64,000 nt of DNA from Rhodobacteraceae bacterium Alg238-R152 (GCA_900537125.1 UNRJ01000004.1:248001-312000); one strand, 5' to 3'. Shown: positions 17,339 to 27,409, numbered from the stretch's first letter. Numbers and translations: made by a program. The notes: a model not told the origin generated them from the sequence alone.

Positions 17339-18024
17339 AGGTCGGCCCCCGCCAGCTGAAGCTTACGCCCCGAAATCCGCAACACGCGGGCTTGCACATG
17401 ATGTTTCGCCGACCTGATCAGGTTCAAATCATGGGTCGCAATCAGAATGGTCTTACCCATCTTGTTCAACTCCACCAAAAGCTGCAACAACCGCTGCGAC
17501 ATTTCCCAATCCACATTACCGGTTGGCTCATCTGCCAACACCACGTCTGGCGACATAATCACCGCGCGCGCCAACGCCGCCCGCTGCCGTTCGCCCCCAG
17601 ACAGTTCTGGTGGAAGCGCGCTTGCCCGATGGCCCAGGCCAACCCAGGTCAAAAGTTCCTTCAGGTTGGAGTGCTGCTCAAGCGAGTCTTTGCTGGCCAC
17701 GGTTAGAGGCAAGGCCACGTTTTCCCGTACCGACAAGTGATCCAGAAACTGGCAATCCTGATGCACCACGCCGATCTGGCGACGTGTCATCGCATGATCC
17801 TCTCGGTCCATCTCTCGCACATCTTTGCCAAACAGCTGCACCTGCCCCGCCGTGGGGCTCAACGCGCCGTAACACAGCTTGAGAAATGTGGTCTTCCCTG
17901 ACCCCGACGGGCCAGTCAAAAAATGGAAAGACCCGGGTGCCAGCTTTAAGGACACCTCGCTCAGCAGCTCACCGCCGCCATAGCTATACGCAATATTGTC
18001 TAGTTCGATCACCTGAGACCTCAT
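17335..18024 (-). CDS. ftsE: Cell division ATP-binding protein FtsE
   Basis: A 229-residue ABC ATPase. Walker A is GPSGSGKTT, the signature is LSGGERQRAALARA, Walker B is VVLADEPTG, and the switch His is in IATHDLNL. The Q-loop region VVHQDCQFLDHLSV matches FtsE. Two starts are plausible: ATG at 18024 (used here) or GTG at 18012, which follows GAGG and gives the family's usual N-terminus IELDNIAYSYGGG. It is the first gene of ftsE-ftsX-plsC-PPOX. Confidence 0.95.
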   Translation of the reverse strand: MRSQVIELDNIAYSYGGGELLSEVSLKLAPGSFHFLTGPSGSGKTTFLKLCYGALSPTAGQVQLFGKDVREMDREDHAMTRRQIGVVHQDCQFLDHLSVRENVALPLTVASKDSLEQHSNLKELLTWVGLGHRASALPPELSGGERQRAALARAVIMSPDVVLADEPTGNVDWEMSQRLLQLLVELNKMGKTILIATHDLNLIRSAKHHVQARVLRISGRKLQLAGADL

Positions 18025-18156
18025 TTGTCCCGATTGTTGTGCACGAGCATCGCCTTGGTTGCAATCTGTTCCACACTGCCTTTGTACTTTCACCAGCCCA
18101 TGTTTCCGAATAGGGTTCTTTAACAAAGACAATAACTTCGACAGCAGGGGACGAGT

Positions 18157-19281
18157 ATGCGGCTAACTTGCCCAAATTGTGGGGCACAATATGAGGTGCC
18201 TGACGACATCATCCCGACCGGTGGGCGGGACGTACAATGTTCCAATTGCGGCAACACTTGGTTTCAGGTACACGCCGATATGCAAGCGGAGGATCCTGCT
18301 GAAGCGCCTCTGGTTGAGGATGCTAACGTCGAAACGGACGATGAAACACCCGACGCTGAACCTGCACAAGAAGAAACCGTTTTTGAAGAGGTTGAACCGC
18401 CGGAGATCTCCATCGAGGCCGTCTCTGAGGCGGATAAGGACTTTCTAGAGGAAGACGGCGACGAAGAGGACAACCCGGACGATATCGATCTGGGCGGCGC
18501 TGACTGGGATCTGGAGTCTGAAGAAGATTGGACGGGGGCGCGCGATGACACGCCTCATAACAAGCTCGAAACGCCCTTGGACGATGAAGAGCACATTGAA
18601 GACCTCACCGCAGCAGAAATTGAGCCCACCCCTGAACCAGAACCGGAAACCACCGAGGCAGAAGATATCGTTGAAGAAGAGCCCGAGCCAGCGCCCAAAC
18701 CGCGTGGATTGGACGAGTCAGTTAAGGATATTCTGCGCGAGGAAGTTGAATACGAAGCCCGTGCACGCGCAAGCGAGCAACCCCAAAGCCTTGAAACACA
18801 GGGTGACCTTGGCTTGGATCAAGGCGACGATCGGCCACCGAAATCTGACGCCTCCGCCAATGCAACCACCAGTCGCCTGCGCCGTTTGCGGCGCGAGGAC
18901 GATGCCAGCACCGCCGCTGCGGTCGCGGCAACCGTGCAAAGCACAAAGGATACCCGTCGCGACCTTTTGCCAGATATCGAAGAAATCAATTCTACGTTGC
19001 GATCTTCTGGTGACGGGCCGCGCAATCCCGATCTGGGGCAAAAAACCACCAACACGGCCAATCGTGCCCGTGGTTTCCGTTTAGGTTTTGCACTGGTGAT
19101 CCTGATTGCCGGTGCTGCGGTATTTGTCTACAGCTCTCACGACAGCCTCAGCCAAAGCTACCCGCAGGCCGCGCCTTATATCGAAAGCTTTATGACCTCT
19201 GCCAACAGCACGCGTATTTGGCTGGACGATCAAGTGACCGGCCTGTTTTTGAAGCTAAACGCAATGACAGGTAAGTCTTAA
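18157..19281 (+). CDS. Zinc-ribbon membrane-anchored protein (MJ0042 type)
   Basis: A 374-residue protein. The N-terminus is an MJ0042-type zinc ribbon with Cys5, Cys8, Cys28 and Cys31 (CPNC and CSNC). A very acidic region of about 200 residues rich in Glu, Pro and Asp follows, then a basic RLRRLRRED patch, and one membrane segment near residues 306-328 (FALVILIAGAAVFVYSS). Such proteins are widespread in alphaproteobacteria but their role is unclear; sensing or protein recruitment at the membrane is a guess. The ATG at 18157 follows AGGGGACG. It is divergent from ftsE and convergent with the TIGR02302 gene. Confidence 0.85.
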   Translation: MRLTCPNCGAQYEVPDDIIPTGGRDVQCSNCGNTWFQVHADMQAEDPAEAPLVEDANVETDDETPDAEPAQEETVFEEVEPPEISIEAVSEADKDFLEEDGDEEDNPDDIDLGGADWDLESEEDWTGARDDTPHNKLETPLDDEEHIEDLTAAEIEPTPEPEPETTEAEDIVEEEPEPAPKPRGLDESVKDILREEVEYEARARASEQPQSLETQGDLGLDQGDDRPPKSDASANATTSRLRRLRREDDASTAAAVAATVQSTKDTRRDLLPDIEEINSTLRSSGDGPRNPDLGQKTTNTANRARGFRLGFALVILIAGAAVFVYSSHDSLSQSYPQAAPYIESFMTSANSTRIWLDDQVTGLFLKLNAMTGKS

Positions 19282-19300
19282 ACGACAGCTGCCGAGCGGT

Positions 19301-21874
19301 TTAAAACCGCTCCAGCAGCCTTTCCAGATAGTTGCGCTCTGCATCCGAGCGCTCTGCATCGCCAGCGCGGCGGCGAATCTCGTCCAACAAACGCCGCGCC
19401 TGGCGGTACACATCCTCACCCTGCAACAGCCCCTCATCGGTACCTGACGCGCCGCGATTTCCTTGGCTGCGGCCCAATGGATCCTGTGCATTACCTTGCG
19501 CTTCGGCTGTGCCCTGTTGCCCCTGCTGCTGTTGCTGTGCCATCGCTTCACCAAGGTTGCGTAATCCGTCGCGCAGCGCATCCATCGCCTCTGCTTGCCG
19601 ATCAATCGCCGTGGCAAGGTCATCTTCACGCAGCGCGTCTTCGGCACCTTGCATAGCACCTTCGGCCTGTCCCAAAGACTCGCGCGCAGCATCTCCCTCC
19701 GGAGTTCCCTGCCCTGGCAGGTTCTGCATCTGCCGGTTCAACTCTTGGCGCAACGCCTGCTGCCGATCCTCAAGCGCGCCTTGTTGGTCTTGCTCATCTC
19801 CGTTGGATTGTCCAGTTTCACCGTCACCTTCTCCCTCGCCTTCCCCTTCGCCACCGGTGCCGTCATGCGCTTGACCACGCCCCTCGCCACCGCTGTAGCC
19901 CTGGTTCTCTTGCGATTGGCCGCTCTGCGCACCGGGATTAAACTGCTCTTGCAGCTCTCGGAACGCTTCATCAGACAAACCCTGTTGTTCACGCAGCGTG
20001 TCCGCCAGATCTTCCATGGCCTGCTCACCCTGGTTCTGTTGACCTTCACCCTGCGTGACACGCATGTTCTCCATGAGCTGCTGCAACTCTTCCAGCGCTT
20101 GCTGCGCCTCAGCCATGCGGCCTTCTTCCATCAACTCTTGGATACGGTCCATCATGCGCTGCAGATCATCTTGGCTCATCTGCATGGAGTTCTCTGCGCT
20201 CTGCTGATCTTCTCCCTGCTCGCCATTCTCCTGCTGGCGTCGTGCCAACTCGCGCATGTAGTCCTCGGTGGCTTCACGCAACTCCTGCATCAGCCGCGCA
20301 ATTTCTGCATCACTTGCGCCATTCTTCATCGCTTCCGACAACCGCTCCTGCGCCTGCCGCAACCGCTCCGCCGCATTGCCAAGATCACCGTCTTCCAAAT
20401 TCAATGCCAACTGCCACAGCGCATCAGCCAACTCGTCTCGTTTCTCCCCAGACAGCCCATGGCGCACGTTCACTTCCAGCCGCCGCAAGATGGTCCGGAA
20501 CCGCAGGTAATCCGTCTCCCGCCGAAACACACCATCCTCGGGCCGATGCGACACCGCCCTCATCAACTGTGCCACCCGTTTACCGTTCTCCCGCGACCAC
20601 AGTAGATCCCGCCGCATCTCAATCACCGCCGCCGCCAACGGATCAAAGAACCGCCGCGCCGGCAGCTCAAATCGCAATGCACCAGTCTGCCCTTCCAGCC
20701 CTGCGTCATCCTCCACTGTCAGAGTGACTTTCACCGGCAAATGCGCCCATGGATGTTCAGAGAAGTCTTCTATCAAGGTCTCTTCAAACGATGCGCGATC
20801 CCCGGAGATCGGCAATGGCAGTTCCGCCACTATCTCCTCTTGCGGCTCAGGATCCACACGCAAACCATACCGACGGGACACACCGTCAAGGTCGAGCGCC
20901 ACAATTGCCGTGCCGCCAACCACGCCATAATCATCTGACGCATGAAACGGCAGGGTCATCTCACCACGGCCTGAAGCCTCAACCTGCCCGCTCAAAATCA
21001 CCTTTGGCGCGCGGTCGTCCTGCATCACGATATTCCACGCCGTCCCACCGGGCCCGGAAATTTCCAGTTCCCCGGTCTGGCGCACATCAAAGCTCTGCTC
21101 AGACTCCGCCGCGCTCTCAATGGCACCAACCCGACCAGACACAGTCTCCGCCACGGTCAGCGCACCCACCTCGCCATAAAGACGCAGCAAAACCCGGCTG
21201 CCCTCCGGCAACACCATCTTGCCCGCAGGCTGATCATTCAAATAAAGCGCAGGTTTACCGGTGTAGCTCGGCGGCTCAATCCATCCTTCCCACGTTGGCC
21301 CGCTTGCCAGTGCCGCACCGCTCCCTGGCCCCAACTCCCGCACCGAAGCCAGGTTGGAAAACGACCCACCCACAAAGGCAATCATCAGCAAAAGGATCGC
21401 GGTGTAGCGAAGCCCAAACGGGTCTAGCCGCGAAATGCGCAAGTCCGGCTGCACCGCTTTGGCGCCTTGGGTGCGCGCTGCCATGCGTTTCTGATGTGCC
21501 GCCCAAAGCGCCTGAGACGCCGGATCTTCTTTGCCCACCGCAGGCATGTCCTGCAGCGCGGCAATTGGCCGTCCGGGCAACGTCGCATCCAGCCGCGCAA
21601 TCGCCATGTCGCGCGACGGCAGCACCAACTGCCGCGTCCCGCGCACTAATAACACAAGCATCCCGGCCGCGGCCAAAAAGCCGAAAATCCAGATCATTTC
21701 CAGTGGCAGATGATCCTGCACACCCACCATCAGCGCGGCCAGCACCACAAAGGCGATGGTCCACACCGGCCAAAACGCGCGCGTGAATGATTCTGCAAAC
21801 AGACCCAAACGGGTCAAGCCAATGACCCACCGAAGGTGCAACAAGGCTGCATCTGTAGGGGTTTGACGGGTCAC
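19301..21874 (-). CDS. TIGR02302 family (DUF4175-like) membrane protein
   Basis: An 857-residue protein with a GTG start at 21874 after GGAG. Two or three membrane segments lie in the first 170 residues (WTIAFVVLAALMVGV, IWIFGFLAAAGMLVLLV, FGLRYTAILLLMIAFVGG). A beta-rich extracytoplasmic region follows, then from about residue 490 a long coiled-coil and low-complexity tail very rich in Gln, Glu and Gly (runs such as GEGEGEGEGDGE and AQQQQQGQQG). This is the alphaproteobacterial TIGR02302 layout; function is unknown. It follows lysA on the same strand, 21 bases after the lysA stop. Confidence 0.88.
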   Translation of the reverse strand: MTRQTPTDAALLHLRWVIGLTRLGLFAESFTRAFWPVWTIAFVVLAALMVGVQDHLPLEMIWIFGFLAAAGMLVLLVRGTRQLVLPSRDMAIARLDATLPGRPIAALQDMPAVGKEDPASQALWAAHQKRMAARTQGAKAVQPDLRISRLDPFGLRYTAILLLMIAFVGGSFSNLASVRELGPGSGAALASGPTWEGWIEPPSYTGKPALYLNDQPAGKMVLPEGSRVLLRLYGEVGALTVAETVSGRVGAIESAAESEQSFDVRQTGELEISGPGGTAWNIVMQDDRAPKVILSGQVEASGRGEMTLPFHASDDYGVVGGTAIVALDLDGVSRRYGLRVDPEPQEEIVAELPLPISGDRASFEETLIEDFSEHPWAHLPVKVTLTVEDDAGLEGQTGALRFELPARRFFDPLAAAVIEMRRDLLWSRENGKRVAQLMRAVSHRPEDGVFRRETDYLRFRTILRRLEVNVRHGLSGEKRDELADALWQLALNLEDGDLGNAAERLRQAQERLSEAMKNGASDAEIARLMQELREATEDYMRELARRQQENGEQGEDQQSAENSMQMSQDDLQRMMDRIQELMEEGRMAEAQQALEELQQLMENMRVTQGEGQQNQGEQAMEDLADTLREQQGLSDEAFRELQEQFNPGAQSGQSQENQGYSGGEGRGQAHDGTGGEGEGEGEGDGETGQSNGDEQDQQGALEDRQQALRQELNRQMQNLPGQGTPEGDAARESLGQAEGAMQGAEDALREDDLATAIDRQAEAMDALRDGLRNLGEAMAQQQQQGQQGTAEAQGNAQDPLGRSQGNRGASGTDEGLLQGEDVYRQARRLLDEIRRRAGDAERSDAERNYLERLLERF

Positions 21875-21895
21875 GGCGCTCCTATCGATTGGCTC

Positions 21896-23176
21896 TTAGT
21901 CGCTGGTCTCGTCCAGCCACTCTGGGATGCTATCGCGGTTTATCATCTCTTCATAGCTTGGACGTCGGCGGATAACCGCAAATTGATCGTCTTTCACCAG
22001 CACTTCGGGGATCAGCGGCCGTGTGTTGTACTCGCTGGCCATAACCGCGCCATATGCGCCAGCACTGCGGAAAGCGATCAGATCGCCGTCATGAAGCTCT
22101 GCCATGTTGCGCCCCTTGGCAAAGGTGTCGCCGGATTCACAAACTGGTCCTACGATGTCATATTGCGCAGGCTCCTGCCCTGGTTCAGCCTCAACGACTG
22201 GCACAATATCATGGTGCGCTTCATACATCGCTGGACGGATCAGGTCGTTCATCGCCCCGTCGACAATCAGGAACTCACGGTCTTCGCCCGACTTCACGTA
22301 GATCACCTTACAGACCATGATGCCCGCGTTGCCCGCAATCAGCCGGCCCGGTTCAATCTCGATCTCACAATTCAGATGGCCCAGCACGCGCTTCACCATC
22401 GCGCCATATTCCACCGGCAGCGGCGGCGCAGAATTGGAGCGTTCATATGGAATGCCCAGGCCACCACCCAGATCCAACCGCTTGATGTCATGCCCGTCAG
22501 CCCGCAATTGCTCGGTCAGCTCCGCCACCTTTTTATAGGCGGCCTCAAACGGCTCCAACTGGGTCAGTTGGCTTCCGATGTGCACATCAATGCCAATGAC
22601 TTTTAGGCCCGGCAAAGACGCCGCAAGCGCGTAAACCTCTTTCGCTCGGCTGATCGGAATGCCAAACTTGTTCTCGGACTTACCGGTTGCAATTTTGGCG
22701 TGAGTTTTGGCGTCCACATCCGGGTTCACCCGAATGGTGATTGGCGCTTCAACACCCAAACGGCTGGCCACGGCGCTGATAGCCGCCATTTCCGGCTCGC
22801 TCTCCACGTTGAACTGGCGGATGCCACCGGTCAGTGCGAGCTCGATCTCGTCTTCGGTTTTACCAACCCCGGAGAACACAATCTTGTCGCCCGGCACACC
22901 TGCGGCCTTGGCCCGTGCATATTCGCCGCCAGACACCACATCCATGCCCGCGCCCAGCGCGGTCAGAGTTTTCAGAATCGCCTGATTGGAGGCCGCCTTC
23001 ATGGCGTAGCACACCAGGTGATCCGTGCCTTCCAGCGCCTCATCAAACAGGCGGAAGTGACGCTCAAACGTCGCGGTGGAGTAGCAGTAGAACGGCGTAC
23101 CAACTTGCGCGGCAATTTCCTTTACCGACACGTCTTCGGCAAACAACTCCCCGTCGCGATAAAGAAAATGATCCAT
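21896..23176 (-). CDS. lysA: Diaminopimelate decarboxylase
   Basis: A 426-residue PLP enzyme of fold type III that makes lysine from meso-diaminopimelate. Lys60 in CYAMKAASN binds PLP; other motifs are HIGSQ, the phosphate-binding GGGLGIPY, EPGR, and the CESGDTF block that provides the active-site Cys from the partner subunit. Length is normal. The ATG at 23176 begins MDHFLYRDGELFAEDV, typical of LysA. It belongs to a minus-strand series with argH and small envelope genes. Confidence 0.96.
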   Translation of the reverse strand: MDHFLYRDGELFAEDVSVKEIAAQVGTPFYCYSTATFERHFRLFDEALEGTDHLVCYAMKAASNQAILKTLTALGAGMDVVSGGEYARAKAAGVPGDKIVFSGVGKTEDEIELALTGGIRQFNVESEPEMAAISAVASRLGVEAPITIRVNPDVDAKTHAKIATGKSENKFGIPISRAKEVYALAASLPGLKVIGIDVHIGSQLTQLEPFEAAYKKVAELTEQLRADGHDIKRLDLGGGLGIPYERSNSAPPLPVEYGAMVKRVLGHLNCEIEIEPGRLIAGNAGIMVCKVIYVKSGEDREFLIVDGAMNDLIRPAMYEAHHDIVPVVEAEPGQEPAQYDIVGPVCESGDTFAKGRNMAELHDGDLIAFRSAGAYGAVMASEYNTRPLIPEVLVKDDQFAVIRRRPSYEEMINRDSIPEWLDETSD

Positions 23177-23260
23177 AGTGCCGTCTCCTGCGTGCCGCTA
23201 GCGTCGTTCGGTCTCCCTCATACGCCGCGGCGCAGGACCATTCAATCCTCCTACGAAGAC

Positions 23261-23578
23261 TTACTTCACAGGTTTCGCCCGCAGGAACAAATACAGCGGT
23301 AAGCCACAGCTCACACCAATCATCCAGGTCGCTGGGATCGCCAATAGCGCAATCCAATTGCGCCGCACCCAAACCTCGACCAAAATCCAAACGTTCAGTG
23401 TGATGGCTGCAATGACCAGATCCCAATAGAGGCCAGTCACGGCATCATTGGCTTTCCAAAGCGCCACCAAAGCCTGCAAATCAAACCCGTTTTCGGCAAT
23501 CCAAGGCCCCAAATACATCATCGGCTGGATTGCGCCCCAAATGGCCAACCCCAGAAATACCCAACGCAATGGTGACAT
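23261..23578 (-). CDS. DUF2834 family small membrane protein
   Basis: A 105-residue hydrophobic protein with three membrane segments, matching the DUF2834 pattern: a first segment with WVFLGLAIWGAIQPMMYL, a conserved DAVTGLYWDLVIAAITLNVW block, and a third segment followed by a short basic tail. The start at 23578 fits the first membrane segment; a longer upstream start is less likely. Function of the family is unknown. It lies between lysA and a tiny lipoprotein gene. Confidence 0.8.
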   Translation of the reverse strand: MSPLRWVFLGLAIWGAIQPMMYLGPWIAENGFDLQALVALWKANDAVTGLYWDLVIAAITLNVWILVEVWVRRNWIALLAIPATWMIGVSCGLPLYLFLRAKPVK

Positions 23579-23681
23579 ATCTTCCCCAATCCAAAAAATA
23601 GACGGCACCACAGATACGGCGCCGTCCTTGCTTCGGATCAGAATGTCCTGATTAGGGATGTGCTTTCAAGGGGCTATGCCC

Positions 23682-23879
23682 TTAACAGCCGTACCAGCGG
23701 CATCCGCCACCAACAGAGATGCTCACCGTGCCGTTGGTCACGCCCACACTGCCGGAAGTATGCACACCGTCAGAACCTATCCCGATATTGGCATTGGCCC
23801 GCGGCGTCCAAGGTTCTCCGTCCACACCACAGGCGGCCACGACCGCCAAACTCAGACAAGCAAAAACAACGCGGAACAT
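23682..23879 (-). CDS. Tiny Gly/Ser-rich lipoprotein
   Basis: A 65-residue lipoprotein precursor: signal peptide MFRVVFACLSLAVVAAC with the lipobox VAAC, then a mature part of alternating Gly, Val, Ser and Asn (NIGIGSDGVHTSGSVGVTNG) and a C-terminal GGGCRWYGC with two Cys. It resembles short lipoproteins found downstream of argH in related genomes. Function unknown. The ATG at 23879 is the natural signal peptide start. Confidence 0.72.
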   Translation of the reverse strand: MFRVVFACLSLAVVAACGVDGEPWTPRANANIGIGSDGVHTSGSVGVTNGTVSISVGGGCRWYGC

Positions 23880-24018
23880 AAGGGGTCTCCCGTGATAGCA
23901 GCGCCGAACCGATCCTTTGCACCCCCAGTGCAACTGACGTCGGCGCCCTCACCATACGGAAAAGCAGCAATGATTGAAAAGGGGAAACACCGCCCAGTGG
24001 CGTCACTCCCCCATTTGC

Positions 24019-25413
24019 TCAGCCGTCCAGCTTGGCTTTCCAAGCGGCAACTTGCTCACGCACACGGGTTGGTGCGGTGCCACCGTAGGACATCCGGGAG
24101 GACACAGAGTTATGCACGCCCAGCACGCCAAACACTTCTTCGGTGATCGCAGCATGCACAGACTGCATGTCTTCCAGCGTCAGGTCTGGCAGGTCGCAAT
24201 CTTTGCTTTCCGCCATCGCCACCAATGAGCCTGTCACGTGGTGTGCGTCGCGGAACGGCATGTTTAGCGCCCGCACCAGCCAGTCCGCCAGATCGGTCGC
24301 GGTGGAGAACCCACTGCCCGCCGCCGCTTCCAGACTGTCCTGGTTGGCGGTCATGTCTTTGACCATGCCTTCCATCGCCGCCAGCGCCAGCATCAGATTG
24401 TCGGCTGCGTCAAAGACCTGCTCTTTGTCTTCCTGCATGTCTTTGGAATAGGTCAGCGGCAGGCCCTTCATGACCATCAGAAGCGCGGTGTTGGCGCCAA
24501 AAATCCGGCCAATTTTCGCACGGATCAGCTCGGCTGCATCCGGATTTTTCTTCTGTGGCATAATCGAAGAGCCGGTAGAGAACCGATCTGAAAGAGTCAC
24601 AAAGCGGAACTGCGCGGAGGACCAGATCACCAGCTCTTCGGCAAAGCGGCTCAAGTGCATGGCGCAGATGCTGGAAGCTGACAGGAATTCCAACGCAAAG
24701 TCGCGGTCTGCCACCGCATCCAAAGAGTTGGCTGCCGGACGGTCAAAGCCCAGCGCCTTGGCGGTCATCTCTCGATCAATTGGGAAAGACGTACCGGCCA
24801 GCGCCGCCGCGCCCAGCGGAGATTCATTCATCCGCTCCCGCGCGTCTTTGAACCGGCTCAAGTCACGGCCAAACATCTCTACATAAGCCATCATATGGTG
24901 GCCCCAGGTCACAGGTTGCGCGGTCTGCAGATGGGTGAAGCCCGGCATCACCCAATCTGCGCCTGCTTCGGCCTGCGACACAAACGCACGGATCAGCGCT
25001 TCGATCCCGGCAATCGCCGCGTCAATCTGATCCCGCACCCAAAGTTTGAAATCGGTTGCCACCTGGTCATTGCGGCTCCGGCCCGTGTGCAAACGCCCTG
25101 CAGGCTCGCCAATCAAGTCTTTCAGACGCGCTTCCACATTCATGTGAATGTCTTCCAACGCGGTTGAAAACTGGAATGAACCGCTTTCAATCTCTGACAA
25201 GACCGTGAGAAGCCCTTCCCGAATGGCTTCGGCATCGCTATCTGTCAGGATGCCTGTCTTGGCGAGCATCGCCGCATGGGCCCGAGAGCCAGCAATGTCC
25301 TGCGCCGCCATACGTTGATCGTAGCCAATAGATGCGTTGATCGCTTCCATAATGGCGTCCGGTCCGGCGGCAAAACGGCCACCCCACATCTGGTTTGAGG
25401 TATCTTTGGTCAT
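24019..25413 (-). CDS. argH: Argininosuccinate lyase
   Basis: A 464-residue enzyme of the fumarase/aspartase superfamily that splits argininosuccinate into arginine and fumarate. It has [20 protein letters not shown] at the N-terminus, [16 protein letters not shown]-like [11 protein letters not shown], and the superfamily signature [12 protein letters not shown] with the catalytic Ser. The ATG at 25413 is chosen because it begins the family N-terminus; the longer ORF overlaps the divergent thioredoxin gene. The start codons of the two genes are 22 bases apart, so their promoters must overlap the opposing coding regions or lie very close. Confidence 0.96.
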   Translation of the reverse strand: MTKDTSNQMWGGRFAAGPDAIMEAINASIGYDQRMAAQDIAGSRAHAAMLAKTGILTDSDAEAIREGLLTVLSEIESGSFQFSTALEDIHMNVEARLKDLIGEPAGRLHTGRSRNDQVATDFKLWVRDQIDAAIAGIEALIRAFVSQAEAGADWVMPGFTHLQTAQPVTWGHHMMAYVEMFGRDLSRFKDARERMNESPLGAAALAGTSFPIDREMTAKALGFDRPAANSLDAVADRDFALEFLSASSICAMHLSRFAEELVIWSSAQFRFVTLSDRFSTGSSIMPQKKNPDAAELIRAKIGRIFGANTALLMVMKGLPLTYSKDMQEDKEQVFDAADNLMLALAAMEGMVKDMTANQDSLEAAAGSGFSTATDLADWLVRALNMPFRDAHHVTGSLVAMAESKDCDLPDLTLEDMQSVHAAITEEVFGVLGVHNSVSSRMSYGGTAPTRVREQVAAWKAKLDG

Positions 25414-25435
25414 GAGAAGCCCTTTTGGAGGGAAG

Positions 25436-26038
25436 ATGAAATTAAATGGGTCCGCGCCGGTGTATACAGGCTTGGCAGCAATCGCAATTGCCGCCCTCTC
25501 CTTTGTTGCCTTGAAACCGACGGCAACCGCCGAAACCCGCGACTTTTCCGCCGTGGTCGACATGCGCGACGGCGACATGCGCAAGCTCAATTTTCACACG
25601 ACGCCAAAAGATGTGTCGCAAAACACCTTCATCACCGATGATGGCGGCGAAGCAACTTTGGCGGACTACAAAGGCAAAGTGGTTCTCTTGAACTTCTGGG
25701 CGACCTGGTGTGCGCCCTGCCGTCACGAGATGCCGATGTTGTCGGAATTGCAATCGGAGCTCAGCGGGGATGACTTTGAAGTGGTGACCCTGGCAACCGG
25801 GCGCAACATGGTCCCGGCTATGCAGAAGTTCTTTGACGAGATTGGTGTGAGCAACCTGCCCCTGCACCGCGATCCCAAACAGGCCGTTGCCCGCGAGATG
25901 GCCGTGTTTGGCTTGCCAGCGACCATAATTATGGACCGCGAAGGACGCGAAATTGCGCGGTTACAGGGGGACGCGGACTGGTCCAGTGAAAACGCTCGCG
26001 CGATCCTACTCGCCGTGATTGCTATGGACGGCTCTTAA
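25436..26038 (+). CDS. TlpA-like periplasmic thioredoxin-fold protein
   Basis: A 200-residue TlpA/ResA-type protein. An N-terminal signal anchor ([17 protein letters not shown]) is followed by a thioredoxin fold with active site WCAPC (Cys92, Cys95) in [14 protein letters not shown] and the cis-Pro region [10 protein letters not shown]. Such proteins reduce or exchange disulfides in the periplasm, often for cytochrome c or oxidase assembly. The ATG at 25436 follows TTGGAGGGAAG. It is divergent from argH, as in many Rhodobacterales. Confidence 0.92.
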   Translation: MKLNGSAPVYTGLAAIAIAALSFVALKPTATAETRDFSAVVDMRDGDMRKLNFHTTPKDVSQNTFITDDGGEATLADYKGKVVLLNFWATWCAPCRHEMPMLSELQSELSGDDFEVVTLATGRNMVPAMQKFFDEIGVSNLPLHRDPKQAVAREMAVFGLPATIIMDREGREIARLQGDADWSSENARAILLAVIAMDGS

Positions 26039-26082
26039 GGTCGTCCACCATCCCCGGCGTCCGTCACTGAACAAGGAATCGC

Positions 26083-26250
26083 ATGTTCCGCCAAGCACGA
26101 CGGTCACTTGTGGGCACCTCTCGCTCTTCTCGGTTCGCTCGCAGAGTTGTACATCAGCCCAACCGACGTCTCGCAACAGACAACAAGCAACCGCTTGTTA
26201 AAGCCTATGGCGCAGATTGGGCACACCGCCCCCAGATCGCCTCAAGTTAG
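26083..26250 (+). CDS. Possible 55-residue basic peptide
   Basis: An ORF with a reasonable ribosome site (AAGGAA, five bases before the ATG) encoding an Arg-rich peptide beginning MFRQARRSLVGTSRSS. It lies between the TlpA-like gene and the EAL gene. Codon third positions are less GC-rich than in neighbouring genes, and I see no family resemblance, so it may be spurious. It is listed because nothing else explains this 277-base gap. Confidence 0.25.
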   Translation: MFRQARRSLVGTSRSSRFARRVVHQPNRRLATDNKQPLVKAYGADWAHRPQIASS

Positions 26251-26315
26251 TTAAAAACAGGCCTAAAACCCCTCTGGTTAGCAGCTCTCAAGCGCGGCAA
26301 TTTAAGATATGGTTC

Positions 26316-27206
26316 ATGTATGTGGCCTTAAATGGACACGCTGCCAAATGGGATGACGAGAAGCCTGCTATGGATCGCCCAAAGAAAAACCGCAAAGCTG
26401 GAGCGCCGCGAGAGCAGCGCAGCCCGCTGGCCTATGCCCTTGATACAAGGGATTCCTCAACGCTGGACATGGTCCGCGAGGCCATTTCACATAAGCAAGT
26501 TCTTCTGGCCTACCAGCCGGTTGTTCAAGCTTCCAACACAAAACGCCCTGCCTTTTACGAAGGCTTGGTGCGCGTCTTGGACGAAACCGGTCGCATCATT
26601 CCCGCGAAAGATTTTATGGGTGCCGTTGAAGACACCGAATTGGGACGCCAGCTTGACGTGCTTGCGCTCGAATTGGGCCTACAGGCTTTGGCCGAGCAAC
26701 CCGGCCTGCGCCTGTCCATCAATATGTCCGCGCGATCCATTGGATATGCCCCTTGGATGGATTGCCTACAGCGTGGACTGGCCCGCGCCGCCACCATCCC
26801 AGAGCGCCTGATTTTCGAAATTTCCGAAAAATCTGTGGTGCAAGTCCCTGAAATTGTAAAAGGTTTCATGGAGGAACTACAGGTCAAAGGCATGTCTTTT
26901 GCATTGGACGATTACGGCGCAGGATTAACCACCCTCACGGTGTTCCGTGACTTTGACTTTGACATCATCAAACTGCACGGCAGCTTCAGCCGCAACATTT
27001 CTCAAGACGGCAGCAACCAAGTTCTGGCCTCTGCGGTCGCCGCGATCTGTGAGCGGTTTGACATGCATTCAGTGGCCAGTCGTATCGAAAGTCCAGCTGA
27101 CGCACAGATGATGGCCGACCTCGGATTTGATTGCCTGCAAGGCTTTGCGTTTGGCGCGCCGACCATTTCGCCGCCTTGGAAACAACGCAAAAACAACGCC
27201 GCCTAA
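26316..27206 (+). CDS. Degenerate EAL-domain protein
   Basis: A protein of about 296 residues consisting almost entirely of one EAL domain. The key signature is altered: YEGLVRV replaces the E-[AV]-L-x-R core, ALDDYGAG replaces the DDFGTG loop, and KLHG replaces KID, although SINMSARS and IFEISEK keep the Asn and Glu positions. Cyclic di-GMP hydrolysis therefore looks weak or absent, and a binding or protein-interaction role is more likely. The start is uncertain: ATG at 26316 is used, but ATG at 26370 has a better ribosome site (GAGAAG). It is a single-gene unit before phaA. Confidence 0.8.
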   Translation: MYVALNGHAAKWDDEKPAMDRPKKNRKAGAPREQRSPLAYALDTRDSSTLDMVREAISHKQVLLAYQPVVQASNTKRPAFYEGLVRVLDETGRIIPAKDFMGAVEDTELGRQLDVLALELGLQALAEQPGLRLSINMSARSIGYAPWMDCLQRGLARAATIPERLIFEISEKSVVQVPEIVKGFMEELQVKGMSFALDDYGAGLTTLTVFRDFDFDIIKLHGSFSRNISQDGSNQVLASAVAAICERFDMHSVASRIESPADAQMMADLGFDCLQGFAFGAPTISPPWKQRKNNAA

Positions 27207-27296
27207 TCTGCGTTCCTCCCTCCATTCTCGCCCCCCAGTCAGCAACGCCTGGGCAAACTCTTGCCATGCGACTTTAGGCCTGTGACAGCCTGACCG

Positions 27297-27313
27297 TTGC
27301 CGCAGTGCGGCAA
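27297..27313 (+). promoter_or_regulatory. 17-bp palindrome upstream of phaA
   Basis: TTGCCGCA (27297-27304), a central G, and TGCGGCAA (27306-27313) form a perfect palindrome about 100 bases before the phaA ATG. A TTGACG hexamer follows at 27322 and could be a -35 element, so the palindrome would be placed to control it. The half-site TGCGGCAA recurs upstream of phaB at 28692. Its TGC/GCA-rich character resembles sites described for the PHB regulator PhaR in Paracoccus, but the assignment is inference. Confidence 0.5.
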
Positions 27314-27409
27314 ATGCGCTATTGACGCTACGGAAACGGAGTTCTGCGGGTTGCCTGAGGGGGGCGGTCCCGCACATGCTTTGTCCAGCATTTGGTAGAG
27401 GATTTGCAT

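Noticed and set aside
20861..20890. CATACCGACGGG as another copy of the 11-bp repeat
   Set aside because: Only one partial unit, within the coding sequence of the TIGR02302 gene, without tandem neighbours.
24019..25590. Longer argH reading starting [10 protein letters not shown]
   Set aside because: The extension runs through the divergent thioredoxin gene and lacks argH similarity; the start at 25413 has the family N-terminus.
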